Shown here: in pieces, positions 41,901-49,372 of the stretch | Layout of the letters: every line of letters starts with the position of its first letter | How positions within the stretch are numbered: position 1 is the stretch's first letter | Assembly: GCA_041191405.1 (NCBI GenBank) | Contig: JBEEOW010000015.1 | Location: 30,196 to 94,195 of the forward strand | Source of the DNA: JBEEOW01 sp041191405 | Lineage (GTDB): Bacteria; Bacteroidota; Bacteroidia; Cytophagales; UBA9547 | Direction: 5' to 3' | DNA: 64,000 nt | Program-made: the position numbers and the translations under genes | Notes under the pieces: model-generated | Seen by the model: only the letters and a program-made list of their open reading frames with translations | What the model was told of the DNA's origin: nothing | Databases searched by the model: none

Positions 41901-44370
41901 CATCATTGGCAGTAAGAATTGGTTTTGGATTTACTGTAACATTTACAATTTTGTTTGCACTTATACAACCATTGGCTGTTGCAACAACTGCATATCTAAC
42001 AGCTCCTGCAGAAGTTGTAGTTGCTGATAATGTTTGCACTATTTTAGTTGGACTGTCTGTACTTGCAATGCCTCCAGTTGCATTTATTAAGGTGGGAGAA
42101 ATCCATGAAAAAGTAGCTGCCCCAACTGATGATTTTAAGTTGATGTTTGTAGTAGCTCCAGAACAAATGGTTGTATCATTTGCTGTAACAACAGGTTTTG
42201 GATTCACTTTTACAAAAATAGTATCAGTTGCCCCACTACAATTGTTTGCTGTGGTTGTAACAATATATCTTACCAAACCTTGCACAGTATCAGTTGCTGT
42301 TAGCGTTTGGGTAATTTTATTTTGAGCACCAACGCTTGCAGTTGCTCCTGAAACTTTGGTTTGTAAAGGTGTTCCCCAAGTAAATGTTGAACCTGCAACT
42401 GATGATTTTAATGTAATATTGGTAGCACTTCCCGAGCAAATTGTGGTATCAGTTGTGGTAATATCAATTTGAGGTTTAGGATTTACAGTAATTGTAACCG
42501 TATCTACTGGACCAGTACATAAGTTATATGTACCTCTTACTAAATATTTAACTGTACCAATGGTTGATGTTGTTCCTGAAAGTGTTTGAACTATATTAGT
42601 TGGTGTACCTGTACTTGCAGTACCACCTGTTGCATTAATTTGAGTTGGTGCAACCCATGAGAATGTAGTTCCTGAAATATTTGATGATAACGAAATATTT
42701 GTAGTACCGCCTGTACAAACCGTTTGATTGCTACCTGATGTAACGGTAGGGAAAGGTTTTGTTACAAAATCTATTTTTGCTCTTGTACTTTCGCAATAAC
42801 CAAAAGATTGAGTTACCCAAAATGATTGCGTACCTACAGTAGCAGTGCTTGGAGTTGGTGCAGTTGTGCTTCCTGTGCCTCCACTTGCCAAAGTGTACCA
42901 TTTTAAATTGTTTCCAACAGCTGTTAATGGTGATTGTGTTCCAAATTGACATGTAGATACATTGTTAACAATAGGTGCACCTAATGCTTGCGTACTTCCT
43001 AAAGAAAAATAGTAACCATCGGTAGAATTAAAATCAATATTAAAATCAATATATTGAGCTATACTATCGTAAGCAATTGGTGCAATAATTTTTGCACCCG
43101 AAGCAAAAACTGCATCTTTGTCAACCAATAAACGAATACTTTTATAATCAATACATGTATTTCCTAACGAAGTGCCTTTTAATAAATACCTGAATCTAAC
43201 AGCACCAACAGTTCCTGTTTCTTGTGTTTGCCATACTCTCGCTATACGAGATGGTATACCAGCAGGTAAATCAGTAACTCCTGTAGAAGTTAAAGCTCCA
43301 TTGTCATCTCCCCATAGTAAAAATGATTTGTTAACAGAAAAAGAGTTAGTGTTTTCTGCATTTGAGGTTTTGATATCCCCTAATGACATGGTAACTAAAC
43401 TAGTTTCATTTACACTAGTACTTTGTTTTTGATTCAAACCAGCATTGTCGTCTCTACCAATACCTGCAACATTATTTTGATAAGTACTGCTTCCAATCCA
43501 AGGTTTAGTAATTAAATCGGATGCTAAATAAGTTACAGGTGAGGTTGTATTACCAAGAGTAATACCATATTTAATTGCTAAATATGATTCCACTCTTTGT
43601 CTGTCGGAAATTGATAAATGTGAATCAAAATAAATAACTTCCGAAATTTGCCCTACCAATGGGAATGAACCTGTAGCATAATTTCCTCCCAATTGTAATA
43701 ATCCACCTAATGTTGGATTTATTGGCTCACTTGCTTGAATTGCCTCAGCTAAACCATTGATTAATAGTGTGTCAGTGTTTCCATTTGTTAATCCAGAACC
43801 AATAAATGAATATTGATTTACAAGGGATGAAGATGATTTAGTACCGTTTATAGATGGGTTGCCTGTATTTCCAGATTTTGGAAAATCAAAACGTAATTTT
43901 CCATTACTTGTAATTTCCCATGAAGCTCTGTTAGCAGTTGAACTTTCCCATTTTGCCATTACTCCTGGAGAGCTTGTTGGCAATGCACTTGTGAAAACAA
44001 TAAACATCGAGTTGTTTGATGCACTAAAAAAGTTTGAACCAAGAGTTCCTGTATTTGAAGAAATTAAATCAGTATTGGGTGATGGCAATCCTTTAAATTG
44101 TACTGTAGGATTAAAGTTTAAACCTGCGGTTGATAATGTTGGAGTTCCTTTTACATTACTTAAGTTTATACCTCCCGAAACTTGGTTATTCCATCCTGTT
44201 AAGGTGGTTCCAGAAGTAGTTACATTTCCGTCAGCTTTGTACCAAGCTTTTAAACTTGTGCCTACACCTCCTGGTGATTGGGCATTTGCAAGTGATATAT
44301 AAAATGCAAAAGAAATACTTAATAAGTATTGTAGAGATAATACTTTTTGTAGTATCGTTTTTATTTTCAT
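35908..44370 (-). CDS. Giant T9SS type B adhesin (SprB-like) with 20+ Ig/PKD repeats
   Basis: This 2820-residue protein has a signal peptide (1-30). A concanavalin-like region (about 35-270) starts SLKAWYKADGNV, and a second cysteine-containing beta domain follows. Repeat family A is eight PKD-like units of about 85-90 residues (about 540-1265), each beginning near NDTTICSG. Family B is 13 Ig-like units of about 70-76 residues (about 1265-2195), each with CxG...LxGxGAxxYxWDNGVxxNxxF. Then come a spacer domain, three related Ig units (about 2290-2520), two cadherin-like units with NDYDPDG (about 2525-2735) and the gliding-motility-type sorting domain with DGFSPNGDNNHDVLAI and IYNRWGNLVFE. It is the first gene of a three-gene operon with PorP/SprF and an OmpA anchor. 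It is probably a mobile or fixed surface adhesin. Confidence 0.92.
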   Translation of the reverse strand: MKIKTILQKVLSLQYLLSISFAFYISLANAQSPGGVGTSLKAWYKADGNVTTSGTTLTGWNNQVSGGINLSNVKGTPTLSTAGLNFNPTVQFKGLPSPNTDLISSNTGTLGSNFFSASNNSMFIVFTSALPTSSPGVMAKWESSTANRASWEITSNGKLRFDFPKSGNTGNPSINGTKSSSSLVNQYSFIGSGLTNGNTDTLLINGLAEAIQASEPINPTLGGLLQLGGNYATGSFPLVGQISEVIYFDSHLSISDRQRVESYLAIKYGITLGNTTSPVTYLASDLITKPWIGSSTYQNNVAGIGRDDNAGLNQKQSTSVNETSLVTMSLGDIKTSNAENTNSFSVNKSFLLWGDDNGALTSTGVTDLPAGIPSRIARVWQTQETGTVGAVRFRYLLKGTSLGNTCIDYKSIRLLVDKDAVFASGAKIIAPIAYDSIAQYIDFNIDFNSTDGYYFSLGSTQALGAPIVNNVSTCQFGTQSPLTAVGNNLKWYTLASGGTGSTTAPTPSTATVGTQSFWVTQSFGYCESTRAKIDFVTKPFPTVTSGSNQTVCTGGTTNISLSSNISGTTFSWVAPTQINATGGTASTGTPTNIVQTLSGTTSTIGTVKYLVRGTYNLCTGPVDTVTITVNPKPQIDITTTDTTICSGSATNITLKSSVAGSTFTWGTPLQTKVSGATASVGAQNKITQTLTATDTVQGLVRYIVTTTANNCSGATDTIFVKVNPKPVVTANDTTICSGATTNINLKSSVGAATFSWISPTLINATGGIASTDSPTKIVQTLSATTTSAGAVRYAVVATANGCISANKIVNVTVNPKPILTANDATICSGNTTDILLSSNVANSTFAWTVNSQSNVTGASASTGSPTKIAQTLSTTGNTSGSVVYNVFTTAQNCNSDSKLVTVTVNPRPVISANDTTICSGSPVNIKITSSVANTSFVWATPTQVNANGGTASTPNQTVISNTLNTTNNIQGTVSYSIAGTANNCTSVSPKVVLVRVNPIPIISASDATICSGATTNIPLSSNVANTNFTWLAPNEVNAIGGTAGSGNNISQTLNATTTSSGSVTYLVNASASACKSAEKTVLVTVNPKPIIGANDTTICSGSPINIKLKSNVGGTSFTWKSPTQTNASGASSSVGNPTSINQTISATDIFNGTVVYKIIANASSCIDSTQFVSVTVKPRPVISVNDTSICSGATANLTIQSNIPGTTFSWNNPTQTNVTGGTSGNTSLLSQTLTNATNLIGKAEYVISPIFNGCAGKNEDVTITVNPIPTITATASEDTICNGEATTLNGVGGVNYVWDNGVTNNVAFNPTTTATYNLIGTDVNGCKNNASIQIVVNQLPTITINATPTSVCLGGSAIVRGIGAVSYVWDKGVQNNVAFSPTVTDTYTVIGTDANGCENSASVEITVTGNVPPNITAIASNNDFCVGGTTKLTASGADSYIWDFGVTNDVVFTPDSTRQYTVIGTASNGCQGVAQVTVKVNQKPIIIPIASKDSICNGSPLTLKGSGAVSYVWDNGVNDNVAFNPISTENYNVTGTDANGCVGTASKTVVVNQLPIVVANSLRDTVCAGGFTKLFGTGALTYTWDNGVTDNQLFSPAITTTYTVTGTDANKCKNTATKQIVVTANVPPLITASATEDSVCAGESTILTASGADTYVWNNGVTDNVSFTPDSTRTYTVVGTNANGCNNIATIDVIVHQLPTITVTTLNDSICENKLLTLKGNGASTYVWDNGVVDNVPFKPNGTQKYIVEGTDIFGCKNDTNITVVVNTLPTVTASRNKSIICFGDSVILSGNGAKTYIWDNGVIDNKQYIPSVTKIYTVTGADAFGCEDTDTISVTIKDLPNVTATASNDSICLGGSTKLTGNGAVSYVWDNNVVDNVAFSPNFTQTYTVTGLGANNCSNTATVKVTVTNNIAPVVTATATEDTVCFGTNTTLIGGGNAVSFVWDKNVVNNTPFTPDSTRIYTVTGTSVRGCKGTATVQVTVNQLPKISIIASEDSVCMGNTTILNGAGAQTYTWNNGITNNIAFAPTNSKKYTVIGTDIHGCKDSTSIDLVVNTLPIVKANASFKEVCSNDAVFLSATGANTYTWDNGVLDNTIFNPSSTKTYTVTGTDINKCSSTDTITVKVNALPNVKATATSSKICFGNTTLLKGNGAFSYTWSNGIVDSVAFTPSTTKKYIVIGIDAKGCKNIDSIQVKVDTLPLAPKVTNVSICKNSIIVPDLNTKVIGSNIKWYNTISKGTPLASTPIVDVNTVSAISYFVTQTDVNGCESNPSTQINVEVKELPKAEIVASQASYCKGKENGVTLNAQAVNGATYQWFKNGTLQSETNSTINNVKIGDWILEVTQNGCKDTSTSFKVSEKQGPTPAIIASGLDYCAGTNNVNLAVNDTNSAILYQWFNNGNFQSTNKLINSANAGSWTLAATINGCSDTTLATVITEKPLPDAIILNTADSLNYYTGKKGVNLIAKNAGIGATYTWYKDGLLFKTTTTDTLTDAKKGNWSLIVNKNGCSNEIDVNVDVIELNLDPVALDDTLITDYLTTITFKITQNDYDPDGIIINNTADLNVLQTGLQQTIIKKDTGVVFVDQGGFLTFVPDVNFTGTAVFKYTVNDNTGNTSNIANIVISVGPHIFRDYKVVTMNTNDVINVLANDISKNGFDISSIDLDPSTSGVQSTFTKAGFGTFSVNNDGTVSFVPEKDKEITDSIFYQLKDLKGAKSNIASIVIKVRSEGVIIPDGFSPNGDNNHDVLAIYNPAGHLINVEIYNRWGNLVFEKTNYHDEFDGKANAGGIVIGEQLPDGNYFGTFDIQKIDGTREKIVKTILIKR
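37790..40575 (-). repeat. Family B: 13 Ig-like repeats of the giant adhesin
   Basis: Thirteen consecutive in-frame units of about 210-228 bases encode Ig-like domains. Each has a first-strand cysteine (IC/VC), the YVWDNGV or YTWDNGV core, and a second cysteine in the GTDxxGC motif. Unit borders are marked by VNQLP, VNTLP or VTxNxPP. Sequence divergence between units is moderate, with no exact duplication noticed. Confidence 0.85.
40580..42756 (-). repeat. Family A: eight PKD-like repeats of the giant adhesin
   Basis: Eight units of about 255-275 bases encode PKD-like domains. They share NDTTICSGxTTNIxLxSN, the F-x-W strand, the NAxGGTASxGxPTxIxQTL segment and the end VTVNPKP. They precede the shorter family B repeats, and the change of unit length is abrupt. 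Confidence 0.85.
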
Positions 44371-44959
44371 AGATGTTTGTGTTTTGTATTCTTTTTGGGA
44401 ATGGAATACATTAATTTGTTTGGTTAGTTTTGAATTACTTCAATTTAGTATAAATATATGTTCATTTCAGTGTTTGAAATGTAACCTTTTTATTAAACCG
44501 ATTTAAAAACACAAAAGTAACCATGGTTATAGATTACAAAGCTACCAAAAAGTTTTTATCATTAAATACTAAAATTATAAATAATTCAATTTCATGGGTT
44601 TATCTTTTTTGGTTTTATTTTTAAATTATTGTTTTATTTTAATGTTAGTTGTTTGATTTTTTTATTATAATTGTTTTAAATATAGTGTATTGTGTTTTTT
44701 TTCGTATATTTTTAAATTGTATAATGTTAATTGTAAGTTATTTTTACTAAGGCAACTTTGTGCTTGAATTGTTATATATTATTAAGGAATATTTATATGA
44801 TAAAAGTTGTTAGTTTAAAACCGGTTTTCATATTATTTAATAGTTTTAATTGAGATTCGTTTTTAGGGCGAAATTATAAAATAGTTTTTTTATGCTTCAA
44901 AATCAAATTTACTGCCCAAATTACTTTCAACTATTTTGTTTAGGATGGAAATTGTGAAT
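44371..44959. other. 589-base AT-rich gap upstream of the giant adhesin operon
   Basis: This gap holds the promoter of the minus-strand adhesin operon near 44512-44540, giving a leader of roughly 135 bases. The rest (about 44545-44959) is extremely AT-rich and shows no reading frame, RNA gene, strong hairpin or repeat that I could identify. Confidence 0.7.
44512..44540 (-). promoter_or_regulatory. Bacteroidota-type promoter of the giant adhesin operon
   Basis: On the minus strand TTTG (44537-44540) is followed after 17 bases by TACTTTTG (44512-44519), a full TAnnTTTG match. The spacing is slightly short. The start codon is about 140 bases downstream, leaving a long leader. Confidence 0.5.
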
Positions 44960-45163
44960 TTAATTTATGTTAGATACTGTTTTTAAAACTCCCAAAATCA
45001 ACATAATTATTCCACCTATTTTAAAAAATGCTCCAAATTTTTTGAACCATAATTCTTCTTTCTCAGGTTCATTTTTTCCTTTAAAAGGATTGTAAAATTT
45101 AAAGCCAAGTAATGACATAATTAAGCCAATACTTAAATTACAAATTCCTATAATTAAATCCAT
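44960..45163 (-). CDS. Small two-helix membrane protein, unknown
   Basis: This 67-residue protein has two hydrophobic segments (about 4-22 and 45-63) joined by a charged loop (PFKGKNEPEKEELWFKKFG). No family was recognised. It starts 16 bases after the stop of the VWA membrane protein gene, so it is probably its co-transcribed partner. Gene-like codon use and this close spacing support it as real. Confidence 0.6.
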   Translation of the reverse strand: MDLIIGICNLSIGLIMSLLGFKFYNPFKGKNEPEKEELWFKKFGAFFKIGGIIMLILGVLKTVSNIN

Positions 45164-45179
45164 TCCATATTTATCCTAA

Positions 45180-47237
45180 TCAATAACTCCCTTCCATTTT
45201 TCTAATAAACCATTCTGCACTTAGTAATATTAAAATGGCAATCAAAAACCAGTATATATTTATCCATTCAAGTACTTCATCATTGCTACGAAGTTGATTT
45301 GAGTAATTTGCTTCGTTCAAATATTTCTCAAGTTTTGAAATATTGTTGATTGACTCATATTGTCCGTTTGTTTTGTTACTCAGCTCTTTTAATAAACCAA
45401 AGTTAGCTTCTAAATCAGCAGTTTCTTTGTCTTGTTTAATTACTGCAAATTCTCCGTTGGTTGTTAAGGTTTTTCCATCTACATCGGTGCTAGCTGTAAA
45501 TTTATATACACCTGCATCTTTTACAGGTAGCTGAAAACCAGATGCTCCTAATTGATGTGTAAACGAAAATGTTTCTTTTTTGCCTTTTGGATATGTTAAT
45601 TGCAGTTTTACTTCTTTGTCGTAAATAGCTTCATTTTGACTATTCCAAATTTCAGCCTCAGCAATGGTGAAGTTATTTTCAAAAATTTCATCAGATAATA
45701 AATTGATATTAAATCTCTCTTTTTGTTGTGCTTGAGTTAATATTTGAATTGTTTTTTCTAGAAAATTATCAATTAAATCAGCGTTTGAGTTCATTGCCAT
45801 AGCCTCCATTCTCCAACGCCATAAACCTTCACCTGAAATAAATGCTTGTGCCGGTTTTTGCTGTAAATTGAATGTAATTATTGGTTGTTGATTATTATTT
45901 AGTAATGCAACATTAGCTCCAGCTTTAGGTTTTAATTTAGCACTAGAATTAAGTGGAGGTAGTTGGTTAACTAAATTAATCAATTCATTGTCAATAGAAA
46001 ACAGGTTAAACGTACTATTGATACTAACATTATCAAGTCGAGATTTAGCATAATTCAGTGCTTGTACACAATTATTTAGTTGCCCTAATGATTGCCAATT
46101 GGTTTGGTTACTTGCTATAAAAAGTTTTGGTGTTTGATTTTGTAAAATTCCTAAAACTGAATTCGGTAGAGAAATTGTTTGGTTTGGTAATCCATGAACT
46201 ATCACTAAATCATATTGTTGCGAAAGTACAGATTCATTATCCCCAATAAAATAAGATTCAAATTTTAAGTGATCTTTAGTTCTAAATGCAAGTTTTAAAG
46301 CCTTAATATCTGGGTGAGGAGCAGAGGCAATAATCAATACTTTTTTATCCTCATCTCCAATTTTTATAAAAATATCTTTTGCATTATTTTCTTTATTGCT
46401 CTCATTATCAAAAGCTTTTGTAGAAATTGTATATCTCTTAATTCCTTTTTGTGATTCTTTACAAATAAAAGTGTGTTCAATAATATTGTCGTTCAAGTTT
46501 ATTTGCTGTGTTTGCACAACTTTTCCATTTTCAAGTAATTGTAAATCAATTGTTTTGTTAGTGAATCCTTTTTGTTTTATGAATACTTTAATTGGGAATT
46601 GGCTATTGATATTGGCTGTTTTGTTATGTAAAACTTGTTTGATTGCAATATCTTTTCGTATGCTCGTATCACCAATTGCAAGTGTATGAATTGGGAATGT
46701 ATATTGTTGATAAAGAGGAGATATACCTTCGTTAATAATACCATCCGAAATTAAAATAACACCTTTTACATTTCTATTTTCGTATTTGTTTGCAACATTT
46801 TGAAGTAATTGTTCAAGATTGCTAGTTTTTTCTGTAAAGGCAATATTATTTTGGGAATCACTTAGGGTAATAATTTTGGTTTCGTATTTATTTTGGAGAG
46901 ACTTTTCTATGTTATTTATTTGATTTATAACTTCTTGTAATTTTTGTTTTGGTATAACTTTGCTAATAGAAGCACTATTATCTACTGCAAAAACTATAAT
47001 TGGCTTTTCTTCAAAACGATGTGTAACTGTACTCATTAAACCAATTAATAGCATGGCAATAATTGAAACAGCAATTGCTCTGAGTGCGAAAGCGAATTTC
47101 TTCCAAAATTCAGAAATAGTAGTTTCTTTTCTGTAAAATAACCAAGCGTACACCAAACCAACTATGATACAGACTGGTAACCACCATAGTTGCATACTAT
47201 TTGTGAAAGAAATTTTGTTCAAAGCAATAAGAATCAA
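45180..47237 (-). CDS. VWA-domain membrane protein (glutamine amidotransferase-like)
   Basis: This protein has 685 residues from a TTG at 47237, or 671 from the ATG at 47195; the ATG start directly precedes the first membrane helix and is my preference. Two N-terminal membrane helices are followed by a von Willebrand A domain (about 78-190). Its MIDAS motif DNSAS is at residues 86-90 and VILISDG near 155-161. The long external part includes a beta-sandwich and a class I glutamine-amidotransferase-like flavodoxin fold (KKVLIIASAPHPDIKALKLAF). A C-terminal membrane helix (WINIYWFLIAILILLSAEWFIRK) closes it. This matches the BatA/BatB-like Bacteroidota VWA membrane family. The function is unknown, with a periplasmic metal-dependent adhesion role likely. 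Confidence 0.82.
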   Translation of the reverse strand: MILIALNKISFTNSMQLWWLPVCIIVGLVYAWLFYRKETTISEFWKKFAFALRAIAVSIIAMLLIGLMSTVTHRFEEKPIIVFAVDNSASISKVIPKQKLQEVINQINNIEKSLQNKYETKIITLSDSQNNIAFTEKTSNLEQLLQNVANKYENRNVKGVILISDGIINEGISPLYQQYTFPIHTLAIGDTSIRKDIAIKQVLHNKTANINSQFPIKVFIKQKGFTNKTIDLQLLENGKVVQTQQINLNDNIIEHTFICKESQKGIKRYTISTKAFDNESNKENNAKDIFIKIGDEDKKVLIIASAPHPDIKALKLAFRTKDHLKFESYFIGDNESVLSQQYDLVIVHGLPNQTISLPNSVLGILQNQTPKLFIASNQTNWQSLGQLNNCVQALNYAKSRLDNVSINSTFNLFSIDNELINLVNQLPPLNSSAKLKPKAGANVALLNNNQQPIITFNLQQKPAQAFISGEGLWRWRMEAMAMNSNADLIDNFLEKTIQILTQAQQKERFNINLLSDEIFENNFTIAEAEIWNSQNEAIYDKEVKLQLTYPKGKKETFSFTHQLGASGFQLPVKDAGVYKFTASTDVDGKTLTTNGEFAVIKQDKETADLEANFGLLKELSNKTNGQYESINNISKLEKYLNEANYSNQLRSNDEVLEWINIYWFLIAILILLSAEWFIRKMEGSY

Positions 47238-47346
47238 AGTGAAAAGAATATGATTTGTTTATCAAACAAACTTAATCAATAATTATACTTTAAAAAAGTT
47301 TTTATTTGGCTTTTGGGTAAATAGCCTGCAATGTTGAGGTTGATTA

Positions 47347-47688
47347 CTATTTTGGAAAAATATACAACCAAATTATTCGTGAAAGTTTAAAATTAAATGG
47401 AGCTAAAAATAGGATTACAGCTACAATCATCCAAAGAAAATTATTTCCCATTTGGTTATTAATGAATGAAATATAAAACAAATAACATAAAATAATCTCA
47501 ATTACAGCTAAGCCATAACTTACAAACATTGCTCCCCAATAAAATCCTGGCTCTTTACTAAAACTCAATTTACATTCGCTACATTCAGCATTCATTTTAC
47601 CTAAATTGTACTTTAAAATTGAATCTTGGAAAACATTCCCTTTACCACATTTGGGACATTTACCTGTTAGTATATTTGATAATATCAT
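47347..47688 (-). CDS. DUF983 family membrane protein
   Basis: This 113-residue protein has an N-terminal zinc-ribbon-like pair (CPKCGKGNVF at residues 11-20 and CSECKLSF at about 36-43). The DUF983 motif EPGFYWGAMFVSYGLAV follows, then two membrane helices and a basic tail. DUF983 is common in Bacteroidota and alphaproteobacteria, where it is sometimes near cytochrome oxidase genes. Its function is not established, and no oxidase genes are near here. It is full length for the family. Confidence 0.88.
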   Translation of the reverse strand: MILSNILTGKCPKCGKGNVFQDSILKYNLGKMNAECSECKLSFSKEPGFYWGAMFVSYGLAVIEIILCYLFYISFINNQMGNNFLWMIVAVILFLAPFNFKLSRIIWLYIFPK

Positions 47689-47722
47689 AGCCGTTTATTT
47701 AATAGTAAAATTATTTAAAAAC

Positions 47723-47755
47723 AAATCCCTTCCTAAATAACTCAGAAAGGGATTT
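47723..47755 (-). terminator. Terminator of the porin-like gene
   Basis: AAATCCCTT (47723-47731) pairs with AAGGGATTT (47747-47755). On the minus strand the stem follows the porin-like stop by eight bases and is followed by GTTTTTAAATAATTTT. Confidence 0.8.
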
Positions 47756-47763
47756 AAAATTCA

Positions 47764-49179
47764 TTATATAAATATTTGATATTGAAGTGTAAAGCAACCT
47801 TTTCTAGTACCAGATTGTGCATTTCCATTTACGTCTTTTGTATAAGTTGGACGGTTTTGGTAATCTAAAGTCAATTTAGCTTTATGATTGTTGATTAACC
47901 AGTTTAATCCAGCATTTAAAGTATTTACATTATTGTTTCCTAAGGCATCGTATTTCGCATAAGTATTTGAAATATATGGCATTAATGCACCATGATTTTC
48001 GCCTAATAAGTCTTTGGGTAATAAGTAAGCCACTTGTGCATAAATAACCTGACCAGTACCAAACATAGGCAAGGCATTTCCATAAGCTGATTTTGATATT
48101 AAATTTGTTGCATTTGAGCCTGTTGCTGGGTTCATTATACCGTTGTATCTAAGATAGTTTGTGCCGAAATTGGTATTAAAATATCCTACATAAGCATTGA
48201 TAGCAGTTCCTTTTTCTGTATTTAAAGGCATATCTAAAAACGATTCAATACACCATAAATTCATATCTTGGTACGTTGTGTCTTTAGGTGTGTTACCTTG
48301 TTTCCACATTGCATTTTTTTGGAAAATATATCCTCCAGCAATGTTAAATACTTTTTTCTTACCTAAATAAGCACCAGTCATATAAGGAGTATTGTGCCCT
48401 TCATGTTCAAAAAATTGATACATTATATAGGTTTGATATTGCAGGTTATGTCCGTATTGCGAAAATGTAGCACTTGTTCCAGGTGCAGCCGCAGGAGTAG
48501 AACCGTTTGATTGAATAGGGAATGGATTACTTAATGAAAAGCGATAATCCACTTTTCCAATTTGTCCACGAGCTACAGCACTTAATTTTCTTGAAAATTG
48601 GTCCGTTTGGTCAACAGTTGCTTGGGCAAACACTGGTACATCCATCGTTGCAATTGTACCAATACTTGGTTGAGAAAATCTAGATAAGCCATTTGCTATC
48701 GTTAAACCACCACCCAGTTTTAGCCATTTTTTATCTTTAAACACTTGGTATTCAGAATATGCATCATGAATAAAAAAAGTATTTTTTCGGTTTAAACTTC
48801 CTGCAGCATTGTAGTTAGCTTGCGCATTAAAATTATTTTGCCCAAGTTGGAAATATACAAATACACGGTCAGTTACTTGTCCAAAAATTTGAAAACGAGT
48901 TCTACGTAAACCTATGTCAAAAGTATTAGCTTCTGGTTTACCATCAACAAGGGTTCCATCATTGTTTTCGTTGTATCTAAGCCAAGTTTGATTTAAAGCT
49001 GTAAATTGTAACCATCTGCTTCCATCATCACTTAAATTGAATTTTAAGTCTTTAATTTGGTTACTATTAGTTGTTGCAGGAGGAGTCGAAGGTGTTGTTG
49101 TGGAGCTCTGTACTGGTGCTTGTGCAAATATATTTGCTGAAATACAGTAAGTTGCAAGTAATAAAGTTATCTTTTTCAT
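47764..49179 (-). CDS. Porin-like outer-membrane beta-barrel protein
   Basis: From the ATG at 49179 the product is 471 residues with a signal peptide (MKKITLLLATYCISANIFAQ). A longer frame opens at 49227 but would bury the signal and a possible -7 element. A Ser/Thr/Pro-rich linker leads to a barrel of alternating strands. It includes WLQFTALNQTWLRY, FDIGLRRTRFQIFGQVTDRVFVYFQLG and a last strand ending FTLQYQIFI with a terminal aromatic/hydrophobic residue. The pattern of R-R-x-R-x-x-x-G after the first strands resembles phosphate-selective OprP/OprO-type porins. The substrate cannot be judged from sequence. It is divergent from the EF-loop protein gene. Confidence 0.75.
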   Translation of the reverse strand: MKKITLLLATYCISANIFAQAPVQSSTTTPSTPPATTNSNQIKDLKFNLSDDGSRWLQFTALNQTWLRYNENNDGTLVDGKPEANTFDIGLRRTRFQIFGQVTDRVFVYFQLGQNNFNAQANYNAAGSLNRKNTFFIHDAYSEYQVFKDKKWLKLGGGLTIANGLSRFSQPSIGTIATMDVPVFAQATVDQTDQFSRKLSAVARGQIGKVDYRFSLSNPFPIQSNGSTPAAAPGTSATFSQYGHNLQYQTYIMYQFFEHEGHNTPYMTGAYLGKKKVFNIAGGYIFQKNAMWKQGNTPKDTTYQDMNLWCIESFLDMPLNTEKGTAINAYVGYFNTNFGTNYLRYNGIMNPATGSNATNLISKSAYGNALPMFGTGQVIYAQVAYLLPKDLLGENHGALMPYISNTYAKYDALGNNNVNTLNAGLNWLINNHKAKLTLDYQNRPTYTKDVNGNAQSGTRKGCFTLQYQIFI

Positions 49180-49372
49180 AGTTGATTTCTTTTCTGTAAA
49201 AGTAATACTATCTTTTTCTTTTCCCATTAATCTGCAATTAAAATTAAGTGGATTAAATTAGTATGAGATTAAAATATACTGAGTTCATTTTTGTTTTTTT
49301 TTATTATGCTGTAACCTTTATAATGTAAAATACTTATACGTTAATAATGTTTAACAATTAATTTACACACAG

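Noticed and set aside
41738..42325. 195-codon frame antisense to the giant adhesin
   Set aside because: It mirrors the repetitive codons of the PKD-like repeats and lacks any recognisable domain; several similar antisense frames occur across the repeat arrays for the same reason.
43859..44302. 147-codon frame antisense to the adhesin N-terminus
   Set aside because: It lies wholly inside a strongly supported gene on the other strand, with no promoter or family match.
44545..44959. Possible regulatory RNA in the long AT-rich gap before the adhesin operon
   Set aside because: No stable stem, terminator or recognisable motif was found, only AT-rich sequence.
49300..49372. Promoter for the EF-loop gene based on a TAACCTTT word
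   Set aside because: It does not fit TAnnTTTG and has no convincing -33 partner, so no promoter was annotated.
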